This document shows positions 50,227 to 58,661 of a stretch of 64,000 nucleotides of DNA, piece after piece; the stretch's first letter is position 1; the number at the start of each line of letters is the position of its first letter. This stretch comes from Chromatiales bacterium (lineage in GTDB: Bacteria > Pseudomonadota > Gammaproteobacteria > Steroidobacterales > GCA-2729495), in assembly GCA_016789845.1 (NCBI GenBank), contig JAEUQA010000067.1, positions 124,001-188,000 of the forward strand. The letters are read 5' to 3'. The position numbers and the translations under genes are program-made. The notes below the pieces were generated by a model. That model saw only the letters and a list, made by a program, of their open reading frames with translations, did no database searches and was not told the DNA's origin.

Positions 50227-51495
50227 ATGGCCCCCGAATTCGCGCCCCTGGTAGCCCTCATTGCGACGATCGTCCTCATCGTCGTGCTACGCCCGCTGGC
50301 CGTGCGCGTGGGTCTCGTGGATATCCCCAACGAACGGAAGAGCCACCGGGCCCCGACGCCCCTGGTCGGTGGTCTGGCTATTTTCGCGGGCCTCGTACTG
50401 GGTTTCTTCCTGTGCCGGGACGGACCGATCCCGCTGAGTGACCGGGAGATCTACAGCTTTCTTGGCGCCGGCCTCCTGCTGGTGGTGGTCGGGGTGATCG
50501 ATGATTTCGTCGAGTTGTCCCCGGCGGTCCGGATCGTCGCGCAGGTGATGGCTGCACTGCTCATGATTTTTGGCGCCGGCGTGGTCCTGAAGGACCTGGG
50601 CTCGATGACGCCGGAAGGGTACGTGCTGCAGCTGGGCGTCCTCGCCGTGCCCTTCACGGTCTTCGCCACCCTGGGCGTCATCAACGCCCTCAACATGTGC
50701 GACGGCCTGGACGGTCTCAGCGGCAGCCTCACCCTGACGTCGCTGTCGGGACTGATCCTGGCCGCATATACCTGGGGCATTCCGGCTGATACCGCGCTTC
50801 TGCCGATCCTGGGCACGGCAATCGCCGGCTTCCTGCTGTTCAACCTTCGCCTCCTTGGCCGGGAGCGCGCCTCGGTTTTCATGGGCGATGCCGGCAGCAT
50901 GTTCCTGGGGCTGGCTCTGACCTGGTATGCGATCTCGCTTTCCCAGGGAGAAACCCGGGCGCTCCCGCCGGCGGCGGCCTTGTGGTTCCTGATGATCCCG
51001 ATTTTCGATGCCGTCTCGATGATGCTGCGCAGGATCATGAAGGGCCGTTCACCCTTTGCGGCGGATCGCGAGCACCTTCACCACATCTTCCTGCTGGCTG
51101 GCTACTCGGTGAACGACACCGTGCTGGTGATGACCGGCGTGGCCAGTTGCGGGGTGTTCATTGGCCTCGCCACCATCTACTTCCAGATTCCCGAATTGGT
51201 GGTCTCCATTGCGTTCCTGCTGACTGGCATCGGGTACTTCTGGATGATCTCGCACGCATGGAAGGTGATGCGGTTCCTCCGCACTTCCATCTGCCGGCGC
51301 CAGGGTTCGGGCGATCGCCGGAAGGCGACGAGCACGGCGTACGCGGGGCCCGAACGCCGGTCCGGCCTCGATCGGCGCACGCAGCAGGCGCAACCCGCCG
51401 TCGACGTGGAGCGGCCGTCAGGCAATCCGGTGGAGTCCATCACGCGGACTGCGGCCGCCACCCACGGGGCGCATCCCGGGCAGACTCAGTCCTGA
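50227..51495 (+). CDS. WecA/MraY-type undecaprenyl-phosphate sugar-1-phosphate transferase
   Basis: A 422-residue polytopic protein with about ten helices. PNPT motifs are present: KSHRAPTPLVGGLAI near 38, VIDDFVEL near 91, NALNMCDGLDGLSG near 154, FMGDAGSMFLG near 219 and ADREHLHHIFL near 278. It transfers GlcNAc-1-P or a related amino sugar phosphate to undecaprenyl phosphate. The C-terminal 80 residues (from about 345) are a polar, Arg-rich cytoplasmic extension ending ATHGAHPGQTQS. It is the second initiating transferase of the locus, the other being the EpsB type at 44871. It overlaps the phosphopantetheinyl transferase gene tail to tail by 10 bases. Confidence 0.92.
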   Translation: MAPEFAPLVALIATIVLIVVLRPLAVRVGLVDIPNERKSHRAPTPLVGGLAIFAGLVLGFFLCRDGPIPLSDREIYSFLGAGLLLVVVGVIDDFVELSPAVRIVAQVMAALLMIFGAGVVLKDLGSMTPEGYVLQLGVLAVPFTVFATLGVINALNMCDGLDGLSGSLTLTSLSGLILAAYTWGIPADTALLPILGTAIAGFLLFNLRLLGRERASVFMGDAGSMFLGLALTWYAISLSQGETRALPPAAALWFLMIPIFDAVSMMLRRIMKGRSPFAADREHLHHIFLLAGYSVNDTVLVMTGVASCGVFIGLATIYFQIPELVVSIAFLLTGIGYFWMISHAWKVMRFLRTSICRRQGSGDRRKATSTAYAGPERRSGLDRRTQQAQPAVDVERPSGNPVESITRTAAATHGAHPGQTQS

Positions 51496-52181
51496 TCCGG
51501 GTCAGGGCGTGACCGTTGCCAGGCGGCGGTCACCCAGTAACCTCCCGCCTCGGCGAATGCCCCGGTAAGCGTGGCGGGTGCAATCAGTCCGGCAGCCGGG
51601 CCGCGGCCACGGGCCCGGAACCGGTTCCCCCCGGTGTCGAAGAGCAGTTCCACGTCCTCGAATTCCAGGAACACGCCGGTCAGCGGCGCAATGCATTTGT
51701 AGACGCTTTCCTTCGCGCTGAAGATCAGTTTGCCTCGCTGTGACGATGCAACTGCCGGGGCGAGCGCCGCCAGTTCCCCGGGCCGGCAAACCCTGTGCAC
51801 CAGGTCGGCGTCGAGCGGCAGGGCCGGCTCAAGGTCGATGCCGATGCCGCGGATCAGGGAGGAGGGTGCTGCAACGGCCAGCACCAGGTCCCCCGCATGG
51901 GAGATGCTGCCCACGAACCCGGCTGGCCACAGCGGCGCCCGGTCGGGGCCAACGGCGATCGCCGGTGAGCGCAGGCCCAGGCGCTCGAGGGCTTTCCTCG
52001 CGTGTCCCCGGCCCGCGGAGTACTCCTGGAGCCGTCGGGCGCTCATGCGCGCGGTCGGGGCTAGCTCGGCCGGTTTGAGGAGCGCAACCGCGTCGGCTAT
52101 GGCGCCGGCGCTGGCGATGACGCCCGCCGGGAGCAGGCGGGCTATGGCGGCGCGGATCTCCAGTAGCACGGGCTCCTGCAT
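51486..52181 (-). CDS. 4'-phosphopantetheinyl transferase (EntD/Sfp group)
   Basis: A 231-residue PPTase. Motifs are FVGSISHAGDLVLAVA (SHxxxxxxAxA), GIGIDLEP with the magnesium Asp, and FSAKESVYKCIAP (KExxYK). It moves phosphopantetheine from CoA to a serine of a carrier protein. The start is best at ATG 52181; an upstream frame extension overlaps gltX antisense and is not conserved in character. Its place beside the EPS genes suggests it activates the ACP at 12865, but it could also serve fatty-acid ACP or other carriers. Confidence 0.9.
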   Translation of the reverse strand: MQEPVLLEIRAAIARLLPAGVIASAGAIADAVALLKPAELAPTARMSARRLQEYSAGRGHARKALERLGLRSPAIAVGPDRAPLWPAGFVGSISHAGDLVLAVAAPSSLIRGIGIDLEPALPLDADLVHRVCRPGELAALAPAVASSQRGKLIFSAKESVYKCIAPLTGVFLEFEDVELLFDTGGNRFRARGRGPAAGLIAPATLTGAFAEAGGYWVTAAWQRSRPDPDQD

Positions 52182-52242
52182 TCCGGCAGTGTGCCAACAA
52201 TCCGGATAAAATCCGACGCCGCACTCACTTGCGCAGGTCGCC

Positions 52243-53652
52243 ATGACGGTCAAGACACGCTTTGCCCCGAGCCCGACAGGCTTTCTCCACATCGGGGGCG
52301 TGCGCACGGCGCTCTTCTCCTGGCTCTATGCCCGACACCACGGGGGGCAGTTCGTCCTGCGCATCGAGGACACGGACCGGGAGCGCTCCACCCAGGCGGC
52401 GGTCAACGCGATACTCGAGGGCCTGGACTGGCTGCGCCTGGATCATGACGAGGGACCCTACTACCAGACCCGGCGCTTCGACCGATATGCCGAGATGGCA
52501 GACCGCCTGCTCCGGGAGGGCAAGGCCTACCGTTGCTATTGCACGCGGGAGGAATTGGAGGCCCGCCGGGCGGCGCAGGTGGCCAGGGGCGAGAATCCAC
52601 GCTACGACGGTCGGTGCCGGGACCGGGCCGGGCCCGTTCCCGGCATGGAGCCGGTGCTGCGGTTCCGCACGCCCACCGATGGCGTCACTGTCGTCGATGA
52701 TCTGGTGCGGGGCCGCGTCGAGTTCCAGAACTCGGAACTGGATGACCTCATCCTGATGCGGTCGGACGGGACGCCCACGTTCCATTTCGGGGTCGTCGTT
52801 GACGACGGCGAGATGGGGATTACCCACGTCATTCGTGGCGACGATCACCTGAACAACACGCCGCGACAGATGCACATGATCCGCGCCCTCGGCTACCCGC
52901 TGCCGGCTTACGGGCACCTGCCCATGATCCTCGGCAGCGACGGTGCCAAGCTGTCCAAGCGCCATGGCGCCGTCAATGTCCTCGAGTACAGGGACGAGGG
53001 TTTTCTTCCGGACGCCATGCTGAATTACCTCGTGCGGCTGGGCTGGGCGCACGGCGATCAGGAGATCTTCTCCCGCGAGGAGATGATCCGGCTGTTTGAC
53101 ATCAACGGCGTCAATGCGTCGGCTTCGCGCTTCGATGGCGAGAAGCTCAAGTGGCTCAACCAGCAGTACCTGAAGAGCAGTCCGCCAGACAGCCTGGCGG
53201 GCGCATTCGAGTGGCAGCTGCGCCGTGCCGGCCTGGATCCGGGCGCCGGGCCGGCCCCCGCGGCCGTGATCGAGGCGTACCGGGAGCGGGTCGCCACGTT
53301 GCGCGAACTGGCGGAAAGCGCCGCCTACCTGTATCGGGAGCCGCTGCAGGCGGACGACGCCGCCATACGGAAGCACCTGACTCCAGCCATCGGCCCGCCT
53401 CTCGCGTTGCTGGCAACCCGCCTGGGCTCCCTGGCAAGCTGGACTCGCACGGGGATTCACGACGCAATGACGGCGGTGGCGGCCGACGCCGGCATCGGCT
53501 TCGGCAAGCTCGGGCAGCCCGTGCGCGTCGCCGTGACCGGCGGCACCGTGTCACCACCGATCGACGTCACGCTGGAGCTGCTGGGCCGTGACAAGGCTCT
53601 GCAGCGGCTTGGCAGGGCGGTTTCCTTGACAGGCTCGGGCGCGGTCGCGTAG
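52243..53652 (+). CDS. gltX: Glutamyl-tRNA synthetase
   Basis: A 469-residue class I synthetase. It starts TRFAPSPTGFLHIGGVRTA with the HIGH-type motif (HIGG), has RIEDTDRERS, and the KMSKS-type loop KLSKRHG with Lys236. It charges tRNA-Glu, one of which is encoded 135 bases downstream. The start is ATG 52243, 61 bases from the divergent PPTase gene. The TTGACA of the downstream tRNA promoter lies inside its last codons. An ordinary housekeeping gene marking the edge of the EPS block. Confidence 0.97.
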   Translation: MTVKTRFAPSPTGFLHIGGVRTALFSWLYARHHGGQFVLRIEDTDRERSTQAAVNAILEGLDWLRLDHDEGPYYQTRRFDRYAEMADRLLREGKAYRCYCTREELEARRAAQVARGENPRYDGRCRDRAGPVPGMEPVLRFRTPTDGVTVVDDLVRGRVEFQNSELDDLILMRSDGTPTFHFGVVVDDGEMGITHVIRGDDHLNNTPRQMHMIRALGYPLPAYGHLPMILGSDGAKLSKRHGAVNVLEYRDEGFLPDAMLNYLVRLGWAHGDQEIFSREEMIRLFDINGVNASASRFDGEKLKWLNQQYLKSSPPDSLAGAFEWQLRRAGLDPGAGPAPAAVIEAYRERVATLRELAESAAYLYREPLQADDAAIRKHLTPAIGPPLALLATRLGSLASWTRTGIHDAMTAVAADAGIGFGKLGQPVRVAVTGGTVSPPIDVTLELLGRDKALQRLGRAVSLTGSGAVA

Positions 53653-53655
53653 ATT
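53626..53655 (+). promoter_or_regulatory. Promoter of the tRNA-Ala/tRNA-Glu pair, inside the gltX 3' end
   Basis: A perfect TTGACA (53626-53631) and TAGATT (53650-53655) are separated by 18 bases. A GC-rich discriminator follows, and tRNA-Ala starts about 17 bases after the -10. This lets the tRNAs be made independently of gltX. Confidence 0.6.
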
Positions 53656-53671
53656 CCCGCGCCAGCCGTGT

Positions 53672-53747
<76 letters not shown>

Positions 53748-53786
53748 GACCTTCTCCCGCGCGCCGCGCCTTCGCATTTGCCTCGG

Positions 53787-53862
53787 GTCCCCATCGTCTA
53801 GAGGCCTAGGACATCGCCCTTTCACGGCGGTAACCGGGGTTCGAATCCCCGTGGGGACGCCA
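53787..53862 (+). tRNA. tRNA-Glu (anticodon TTC)
   Basis: A full cloverleaf: acceptor GTCCCCA/TGGGGAC, anticodon loop CTTTCAC giving TTC, T arm CGGGG-TTCGAAT-CCCCG, and encoded CCA. It lies 39 bases after tRNA-Ala and probably shares its transcript. It is the substrate of the GltX encoded just upstream. Confidence 0.96.
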
Positions 53863-53877
53863 TTCGCCTCGCCGGTG

Positions 53878-53892
53878 CATCGGTTTCCGATG
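53878..53892 (+). terminator. Possible terminator after the tRNA pair
   Basis: CATCGG-TTT-CCGATG is a perfect 6-bp stem with a three-base loop, 15 bases after tRNA-Glu. Only a scattered T-rich stretch follows, so termination is moderate at best. Confidence 0.35.
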
Positions 53893-53962
53893 ACGGTGGT
53901 TCTCTTCCGCTTTCGTGAATCACGCGCTAACCAATTGACTAGATTGGCATTATGATGCGGTC

Positions 53963-56050
53963 GTGATTGCCACGTTCTTCAATCCGGCGCTCTGGGCCGG
54001 GGTCATGGCCCTGGTGTACGCCCTGGTGGGTGCCTACGTGCTGCTGGCCCCGGGCAGTGTCCTGGTGCGGACGCAGCTGCTGGGCGTCCTGCTGGCCTCG
54101 GTCCTCTGGGGGGTCCTGGTGGCGCAGCCGGGGCTGTTCGACCTCTCCCACGGCTTTCCCCCTGGCTTCTACGGCCTGCAGGTCGTTCACCTGTTCAGCT
54201 GGTATGCATTGATTCACCGGCTGCTACGGGGACCCTACGAACAGTCCATGCCGGAGGTCGTGAAGCGCTTGCTAAGGCTCTTCTGGCTGGTGGTGCTGGG
54301 CGCTTCCGGCCTGGTGGCGTGGCTCGCGTCGCGGGAGGACATGCCCTGGCAGGGAACCCTGTTCAGCGTCTCCGCCGCGAGCATTGCGCTGGTCAGCCTG
54401 GCGCTGGCAGCCCAGGTGGGCCGTGATGCGCCCATCGAGGGGAGGACGGCTCTCCGCTCGCTGGTCGCCGCAGCCGGTCTCGCGACGGGCGCGCAGTCTG
54501 CCCTGGCCGTCGTCGCGGCAGCAGGGGCGGGCGTCCCGCGGGCGCTGCTCGGCGGGACGGGCGCCGTGCTCGCGATCTCCGGACTGCTGCTGCTCTTCGG
54601 CCTCCGCCTGCGGCCCCAGTGGTCCCTGGCAATCTTCGTCTCGCCGGAGGCCCGCAGCTATGCGCCGCGGTTCCTGGGCGCCCTGTCCATCCTGCTGCTC
54701 GCACTGCTCCTCCTGCCCGTGTTCCGGTCCATGCCGCCAGCGGCGGCCCAGCAGGGCGCCCTGCTTCTGGCCCTCGTGACCGGAGTCCCCATCGGGTTCA
54801 TGCTGTTCTCGGAGCGGCTGAACGCCCGGCTCCGGGTCTACGTCAGCAAGCACTTCCTGCCGTTTCGCTATGACTACCGGGAAGAATGGCTGCGGCTGAT
54901 CGACACCCTCGTGTCACCTGATGCCACATCACCCCTTCCGGAGCGTGTCATTCGCGGCGTTGCCCAGATCGTCGGCAGCCCTGCCGGCGTGCTGTGGATG
55001 CGCTCGGGGGATGGTGGAGCCTTCACGGCGACCGCCGGGTGGAACACCAGGACGCTGCCGGAAGAGCGCATTCTCCCGGATGATCCCGCCCTGGTGTTCA
55101 TGCTCGAGCGCCAGTGGACCATAGACACGGCCGAGCTGGCGCGCCGCCCGGAGCTCTACGGCGGACTGGGCCGGCCGGAATGGCTCGCGTCCTTCCCCGA
55201 AGGCCTGCTGATCGTGCCCCTGATCAGCAACGAGGCGCTGATCGGCCTTATCGTCCTGTTCCAGTCGAGTTCGGCGTTCCGCCTGACTTTCGAGGAGATC
55301 GATCTCCTGCGCACCTCGGGTCGCCAGGTTGCCGCATTCCTTGCCCAGTACGAAGCCGACCAGCGGCTTGCCGAAGGCCGCCAGTTCGAGGCGTTCAACC
55401 GGCTGACGGCATTCGTCATGCACGATCTGAAGAATCTCATTGCCCAGCAGTCCCTCATGGTGCAGAACGCCGCCCGGCACAAGGGCAACCCGGCGTTCTT
55501 CGAGGATGCCATGGCCACCATCGACAACTCGGTGGCCAGGATGAACAAGCTCCTGCAGCAACTCCAGAGCGGCGACACCATTGGTCCGCGACAGCGCGTT
55601 CGGGTTGTGGCGGCTGTCACCGACGCGGTCGAGCGGTGCCGTTCCCGGGAGCCCGTGCCGGAACTCGTGGACGACTCGGATGACCTGCACGTCTGGATTG
55701 ATCGCGAGCGCCTCACGTCGGTCCTGGCCCACCTCATCCGGAATGCCCAGGAGGCGACTACCCGTGAAGGCCACGTTACGGTGCGTGTGTCGGAGGCCGA
55801 CAACGGTGCGCTCATCGAGATCGCCGACGACGGCTGTGGCATGGCTCCGGAATTCGTCCGCGACCGTCTGTTCCGGCCCTTCGACACCACCAAGGGCAGC
55901 AAGGGGATGGGCATCGGGGCCTACCAGGCCCGGATGTTCGTCGTGGAGGCCGGCGGCTCCCTCCGCGTGGAGTCGGAACCCGGACAGGGCACGCGCTTCT
56001 TCGTCCGGCTTCCCGTCCAGGATCCGGGAAGTGGGATTCCGGCCCCCTGA
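53963..56050 (+). CDS. prsK: PEP-CTERM system histidine kinase PrsK
   Basis: A 695-residue sensor kinase. Residues 1-275 contain about eight to ten membrane helices, 300-460 a GAF-like domain (ERVIRGVAQIVGSPAGVLWM), and 480-690 the kinase: the phospho-acceptor His487 in FVMHDLKNLIAQ, N box HLIRNAQEATTR, G1 IADDGCGMAPEF and G2 SKGMGIGAYQAR. This order is that of PrsK (TIGR02916-like), the sensor paired with the sigma-54 activator PrsR in bacteria with PEP-CTERM systems. The start is GTG 53963. prsR follows within about 50 bases. The signal sensed is unknown. Confidence 0.9.
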   Translation: MIATFFNPALWAGVMALVYALVGAYVLLAPGSVLVRTQLLGVLLASVLWGVLVAQPGLFDLSHGFPPGFYGLQVVHLFSWYALIHRLLRGPYEQSMPEVVKRLLRLFWLVVLGASGLVAWLASREDMPWQGTLFSVSAASIALVSLALAAQVGRDAPIEGRTALRSLVAAAGLATGAQSALAVVAAAGAGVPRALLGGTGAVLAISGLLLLFGLRLRPQWSLAIFVSPEARSYAPRFLGALSILLLALLLLPVFRSMPPAAAQQGALLLALVTGVPIGFMLFSERLNARLRVYVSKHFLPFRYDYREEWLRLIDTLVSPDATSPLPERVIRGVAQIVGSPAGVLWMRSGDGGAFTATAGWNTRTLPEERILPDDPALVFMLERQWTIDTAELARRPELYGGLGRPEWLASFPEGLLIVPLISNEALIGLIVLFQSSSAFRLTFEEIDLLRTSGRQVAAFLAQYEADQRLAEGRQFEAFNRLTAFVMHDLKNLIAQQSLMVQNAARHKGNPAFFEDAMATIDNSVARMNKLLQQLQSGDTIGPRQRVRVVAAVTDAVERCRSREPVPELVDDSDDLHVWIDRERLTSVLAHLIRNAQEATTREGHVTVRVSEADNGALIEIADDGCGMAPEFVRDRLFRPFDTTKGSKGMGIGAYQARMFVVEAGGSLRVESEPGQGTRFFVRLPVQDPGSGIPAP

Positions 56051-56101
56051 TCCCCGGGGCCCGTGAGCTATCATCTTTCCGATGACATCCGGGAGAATTC
56101 G

Positions 56102-57478
56102 GTGACTGACCCGCGCAGGAAGCTTCTCGTCGTCGAGGACGATCCAGGGCTGCAGAGCCAGCTGCGATGGTGCTTTACCGATTACGAGGTCCTGGTGGCC
56201 GAAGACCGGGAAAGTGCCCTGGCACAACTGCGCCGGCACGAGCCACCCGTGGTCCTGCAGGACCTCGGGCTGCCCCCGGACGCGGAGGGCGTCAGCGAGG
56301 GCTTCGCGGCGCTCGAGCAGGCGCTGGCCCTCCTGCCGGACACCAAGGTGATCGTCGTCACGGGGCATGGTGACCAGGAAAACGCGGTCAGGGCCGTCGG
56401 GCTCGGTGCCTACGATTTCTACCAGAAGCCCGTCGACACCGACACGCTGCACCTGCTCGTCGATCGCGCATACCACATCTACGAGCTGGAGAGGCAGAAC
56501 CAGCGGTTGCTGCAGCAACAGAGTTCATCGCCGCTCGACGGCGTGGTGGCGGCCAGCGAGCAGATGCTGCAGGTCTGCCGGATGATCGAGAAAGTCGCGC
56601 CCACCACGGCGACGACATTGCTGCTGGGTGAGAGCGGCACGGGCAAGGAGGTGCTGGCACGGGCACTGCACTCACTGAGCCCCCGCATCAGCAAGGGCTT
56701 CGTGGCGATCAATTGCGCCGCCATTCCCGAGAACCTGCTGGAGAGCGAGCTGTTCGGCTATGAGCGCGGCGCCTTCACCGGGGCCGTGAAGCAGACCCCC
56801 GGCAAGATCGAGCACGCCGACGGGGGGACCCTCTTTCTCGACGAGATCGGTGACATGCCACTGGCGCTGCAGGCCAAGCTGCTGCGCTTCCTGCAGGAGC
56901 GCGTGGTGGAGCGCGTTGGTGGCCGCGAGGAGATTCCGGTGGACGTGCGGGTCGTCTGCGCCACCAACCAGAACCTGGACGTGGCGATCAAGGAAGGCCG
57001 TTTCCGCGAAGACCTCTACTACCGCATCAGCGAGATCACGATCCGCATCCCGCCCCTTCGGGAGCGCGAGGGCGGCTGCCGGATCCTTCTCGCCCGCACA
57101 CTGCTCGAGCGGTTCGCGGCCCAGCACCGGCGGCAGTTCCGCGGTTTCAGTCCCGATGCGCAGAATGCGATCGAGAACTACGCCTGGCCCGGCAACGTGC
57201 GCGAGATGGAGAACAAGCTGAAGGGCGCCGTGATCATGGCCGAGGGGCGCTACGTGACAGCTGCGGACCTGGGACTTGCCGCGGACGGTGAACAGCAGCC
57301 AAACGTGAACCTGCGGGAGGTGCGCAGGGAGGCCGAGACCCGGGCCATCCGCAACGCGCTGGCCTACGCCGACGGCAACATCTCGAAGTCGGCCCAGCTC
57401 CTCGGCGTGACCCGCCCGACGCTCTACGACCTGCTCGAGAAGTACGGGATCCAGTACGACAAGGAGCGCGGGGCCTAG
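56102..57478 (+). CDS. prsR: PEP-CTERM-box response regulator PrsR (sigma-54 activator)
   Basis: A 458-residue NtrC-type regulator. The receiver domain has LLVVEDDPG at the start and phospho-acceptor Asp54 in LQDLGLPP. The AAA+ domain has Walker A GESGTGKE, GAFTGA (residues 223-228, the sigma-54 contact) and DEIGDMPLALQAKLL. A Fis-type HTH (ISKSAQLLGVTRPTLYDLL) is near the C-terminus. It activates -24/-12 promoters after phosphorylation by PrsK. GTG 56102, with GGGAG upstream, is preferred to GTG 56063; it gives the usual family length. It overlaps galE tail to tail by four bases. Confidence 0.92.
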   Translation: MTDPRRKLLVVEDDPGLQSQLRWCFTDYEVLVAEDRESALAQLRRHEPPVVLQDLGLPPDAEGVSEGFAALEQALALLPDTKVIVVTGHGDQENAVRAVGLGAYDFYQKPVDTDTLHLLVDRAYHIYELERQNQRLLQQQSSSPLDGVVAASEQMLQVCRMIEKVAPTTATTLLLGESGTGKEVLARALHSLSPRISKGFVAINCAAIPENLLESELFGYERGAFTGAVKQTPGKIEHADGGTLFLDEIGDMPLALQAKLLRFLQERVVERVGGREEIPVDVRVVCATNQNLDVAIKEGRFREDLYYRISEITIRIPPLREREGGCRILLARTLLERFAAQHRRQFRGFSPDAQNAIENYAWPGNVREMENKLKGAVIMAEGRYVTAADLGLAADGEQQPNVNLREVRREAETRAIRNALAYADGNISKSAQLLGVTRPTLYDLLEKYGIQYDKERGA

Positions 57479-58485
57479 TCGATGGGCTGCCGCTGCAGCC
57501 GGCGCTCCCAGCGCAGGGCAGTTTCGACGATGAAACCGAGATCATCGTGCTGCGGTTGCCAACCCAGCACGTGCCGGACGCGGTCCGCCCGTGCGACGAG
57601 TACCGGAGGGTCTCCCGCGCGCCTGGGTTCGTCCCGGCGCACGAGCGGCGCGCCATTGACGCGGTCCACGGCATCGATGACCTCCCGCACGCTGTACCCG
57701 TGTCCGTAGCCGCAATTCAGGACGGTGGATTCGCCACCGGCGCGGAGGTAGCGGAGGGCATCCAGGTGAGCGGTGGCCAGGTCTTCCACGTGGATGTAAT
57801 CGCGGATGCCGGTGCCATCGGGCGTGGCGTAGTCCGTGCCGAAGATCGCCACATGGGGTCGCTTGCCGACAGCGGCCTCGCAGGCAACCTTGGTCAACAG
57901 GGTCGCCTGCCGCGTGGATTGGCCGATCCTGCCACCGGGATCGGCGCCGGCCACATTGAAGTACCGCAGGACGACGAAGCCAAAGCCGTGCGCGGCGCTC
58001 GCGTCCCGCAGCATCCACTCGCTCATGAGCTTGGATGTGCCATAGGGGTTGATGGGGATCGTGGGGCTGTCCTCCGCTGCAAAGCCACCCGGGGGTATGC
58101 CGTACACGGCCGCCGTCGAGGAAAAGATGAAATGCCGGACGCCGGCCTCAGCTGCGCACTCGATCAGGTTCCGGGTTGCGCAGGTATTGTTGGCGTAGTA
58201 CTTGAGGGGATTGGTCACGGATTCGGGGACGATCGTGTGGGCGGCGAAGTGCAGGATCGTATCCACGCGGTGTTCCGCCAGCAGCCGGCTCACCACCCCG
58301 CGATCACCCGTATCCCCGATCACCAGGGTGCCGGCCGTGACCGCCGACCGGAATCCCGTACTCAGGTTGTCCAGCACGACGACATCCTCGCCAGCCTCGC
58401 CCAGCTGGCGAACGACATGACTGCCGATGTAGCCGGCGCCCCCGGTCACAAGCACGGCGCCCCGGCCGGCATTCATTACGGTCAT
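57475..58485 (-). CDS. galE: UDP-glucose 4-epimerase
   Basis: A 336-residue extended SDR. It has VLVTGGAGYIGSH (NAD motif, about residues 11-23), FAAHTIVPESV near 85, catalytic YGTSK near 148, FNVAGADPGGRIG near 178 and GTGIRDYIHVEDLATAH near 227. These are GalE hallmarks: interconversion of UDP-glucose and UDP-galactose for surface glycans. Of several possible starts I choose ATG 58485, with GAGG just upstream; ATG 58476 is close behind. It is a supplier of UDP-galactose for the EPS. Confidence 0.92.
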   Translation of the reverse strand: MTVMNAGRGAVLVTGGAGYIGSHVVRQLGEAGEDVVVLDNLSTGFRSAVTAGTLVIGDTGDRGVVSRLLAEHRVDTILHFAAHTIVPESVTNPLKYYANNTCATRNLIECAAEAGVRHFIFSSTAAVYGIPPGGFAAEDSPTIPINPYGTSKLMSEWMLRDASAAHGFGFVVLRYFNVAGADPGGRIGQSTRQATLLTKVACEAAVGKRPHVAIFGTDYATPDGTGIRDYIHVEDLATAHLDALRYLRAGGESTVLNCGYGHGYSVREVIDAVDRVNGAPLVRRDEPRRAGDPPVLVARADRVRHVLGWQPQHDDLGFIVETALRWERRLQRQPID

Positions 58486-58661
58486 TCGCCTCGCGTCCTC
58501 CACGTTCCTTTGGGGCAAGTGTAGGGCAAATCAGGCGCCGTCGGCCGCGGCGCGGGTCTCACTGTGACCGCCACGTTGCCCGCCGCGGCATTGCGCCCCA
58601 TACTGGCGGCGCCCGTTGGCGCGCCAGCGTTGTCGGGCTCCCCGGCACCCGGCGACAATTC

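Noticed and set aside
53823..53836. GGCGGTAA as an ops/JUMPstart element
   Set aside because: It is the anticodon stem and variable region of tRNA-Glu.
53935..53956. TTGACT and TATGAT before prsK
   Set aside because: Spacing is only 10 bases, too short for a sigma-70 promoter; the GG..GC spacing of the nearby TGGCAT is 9, so it is not sigma-54 either.
54929..56518. A 529-codon minus-strand frame opposite prsK
   Set aside because: No domain or start signal; PrsK has an ordered set of kinase motifs.
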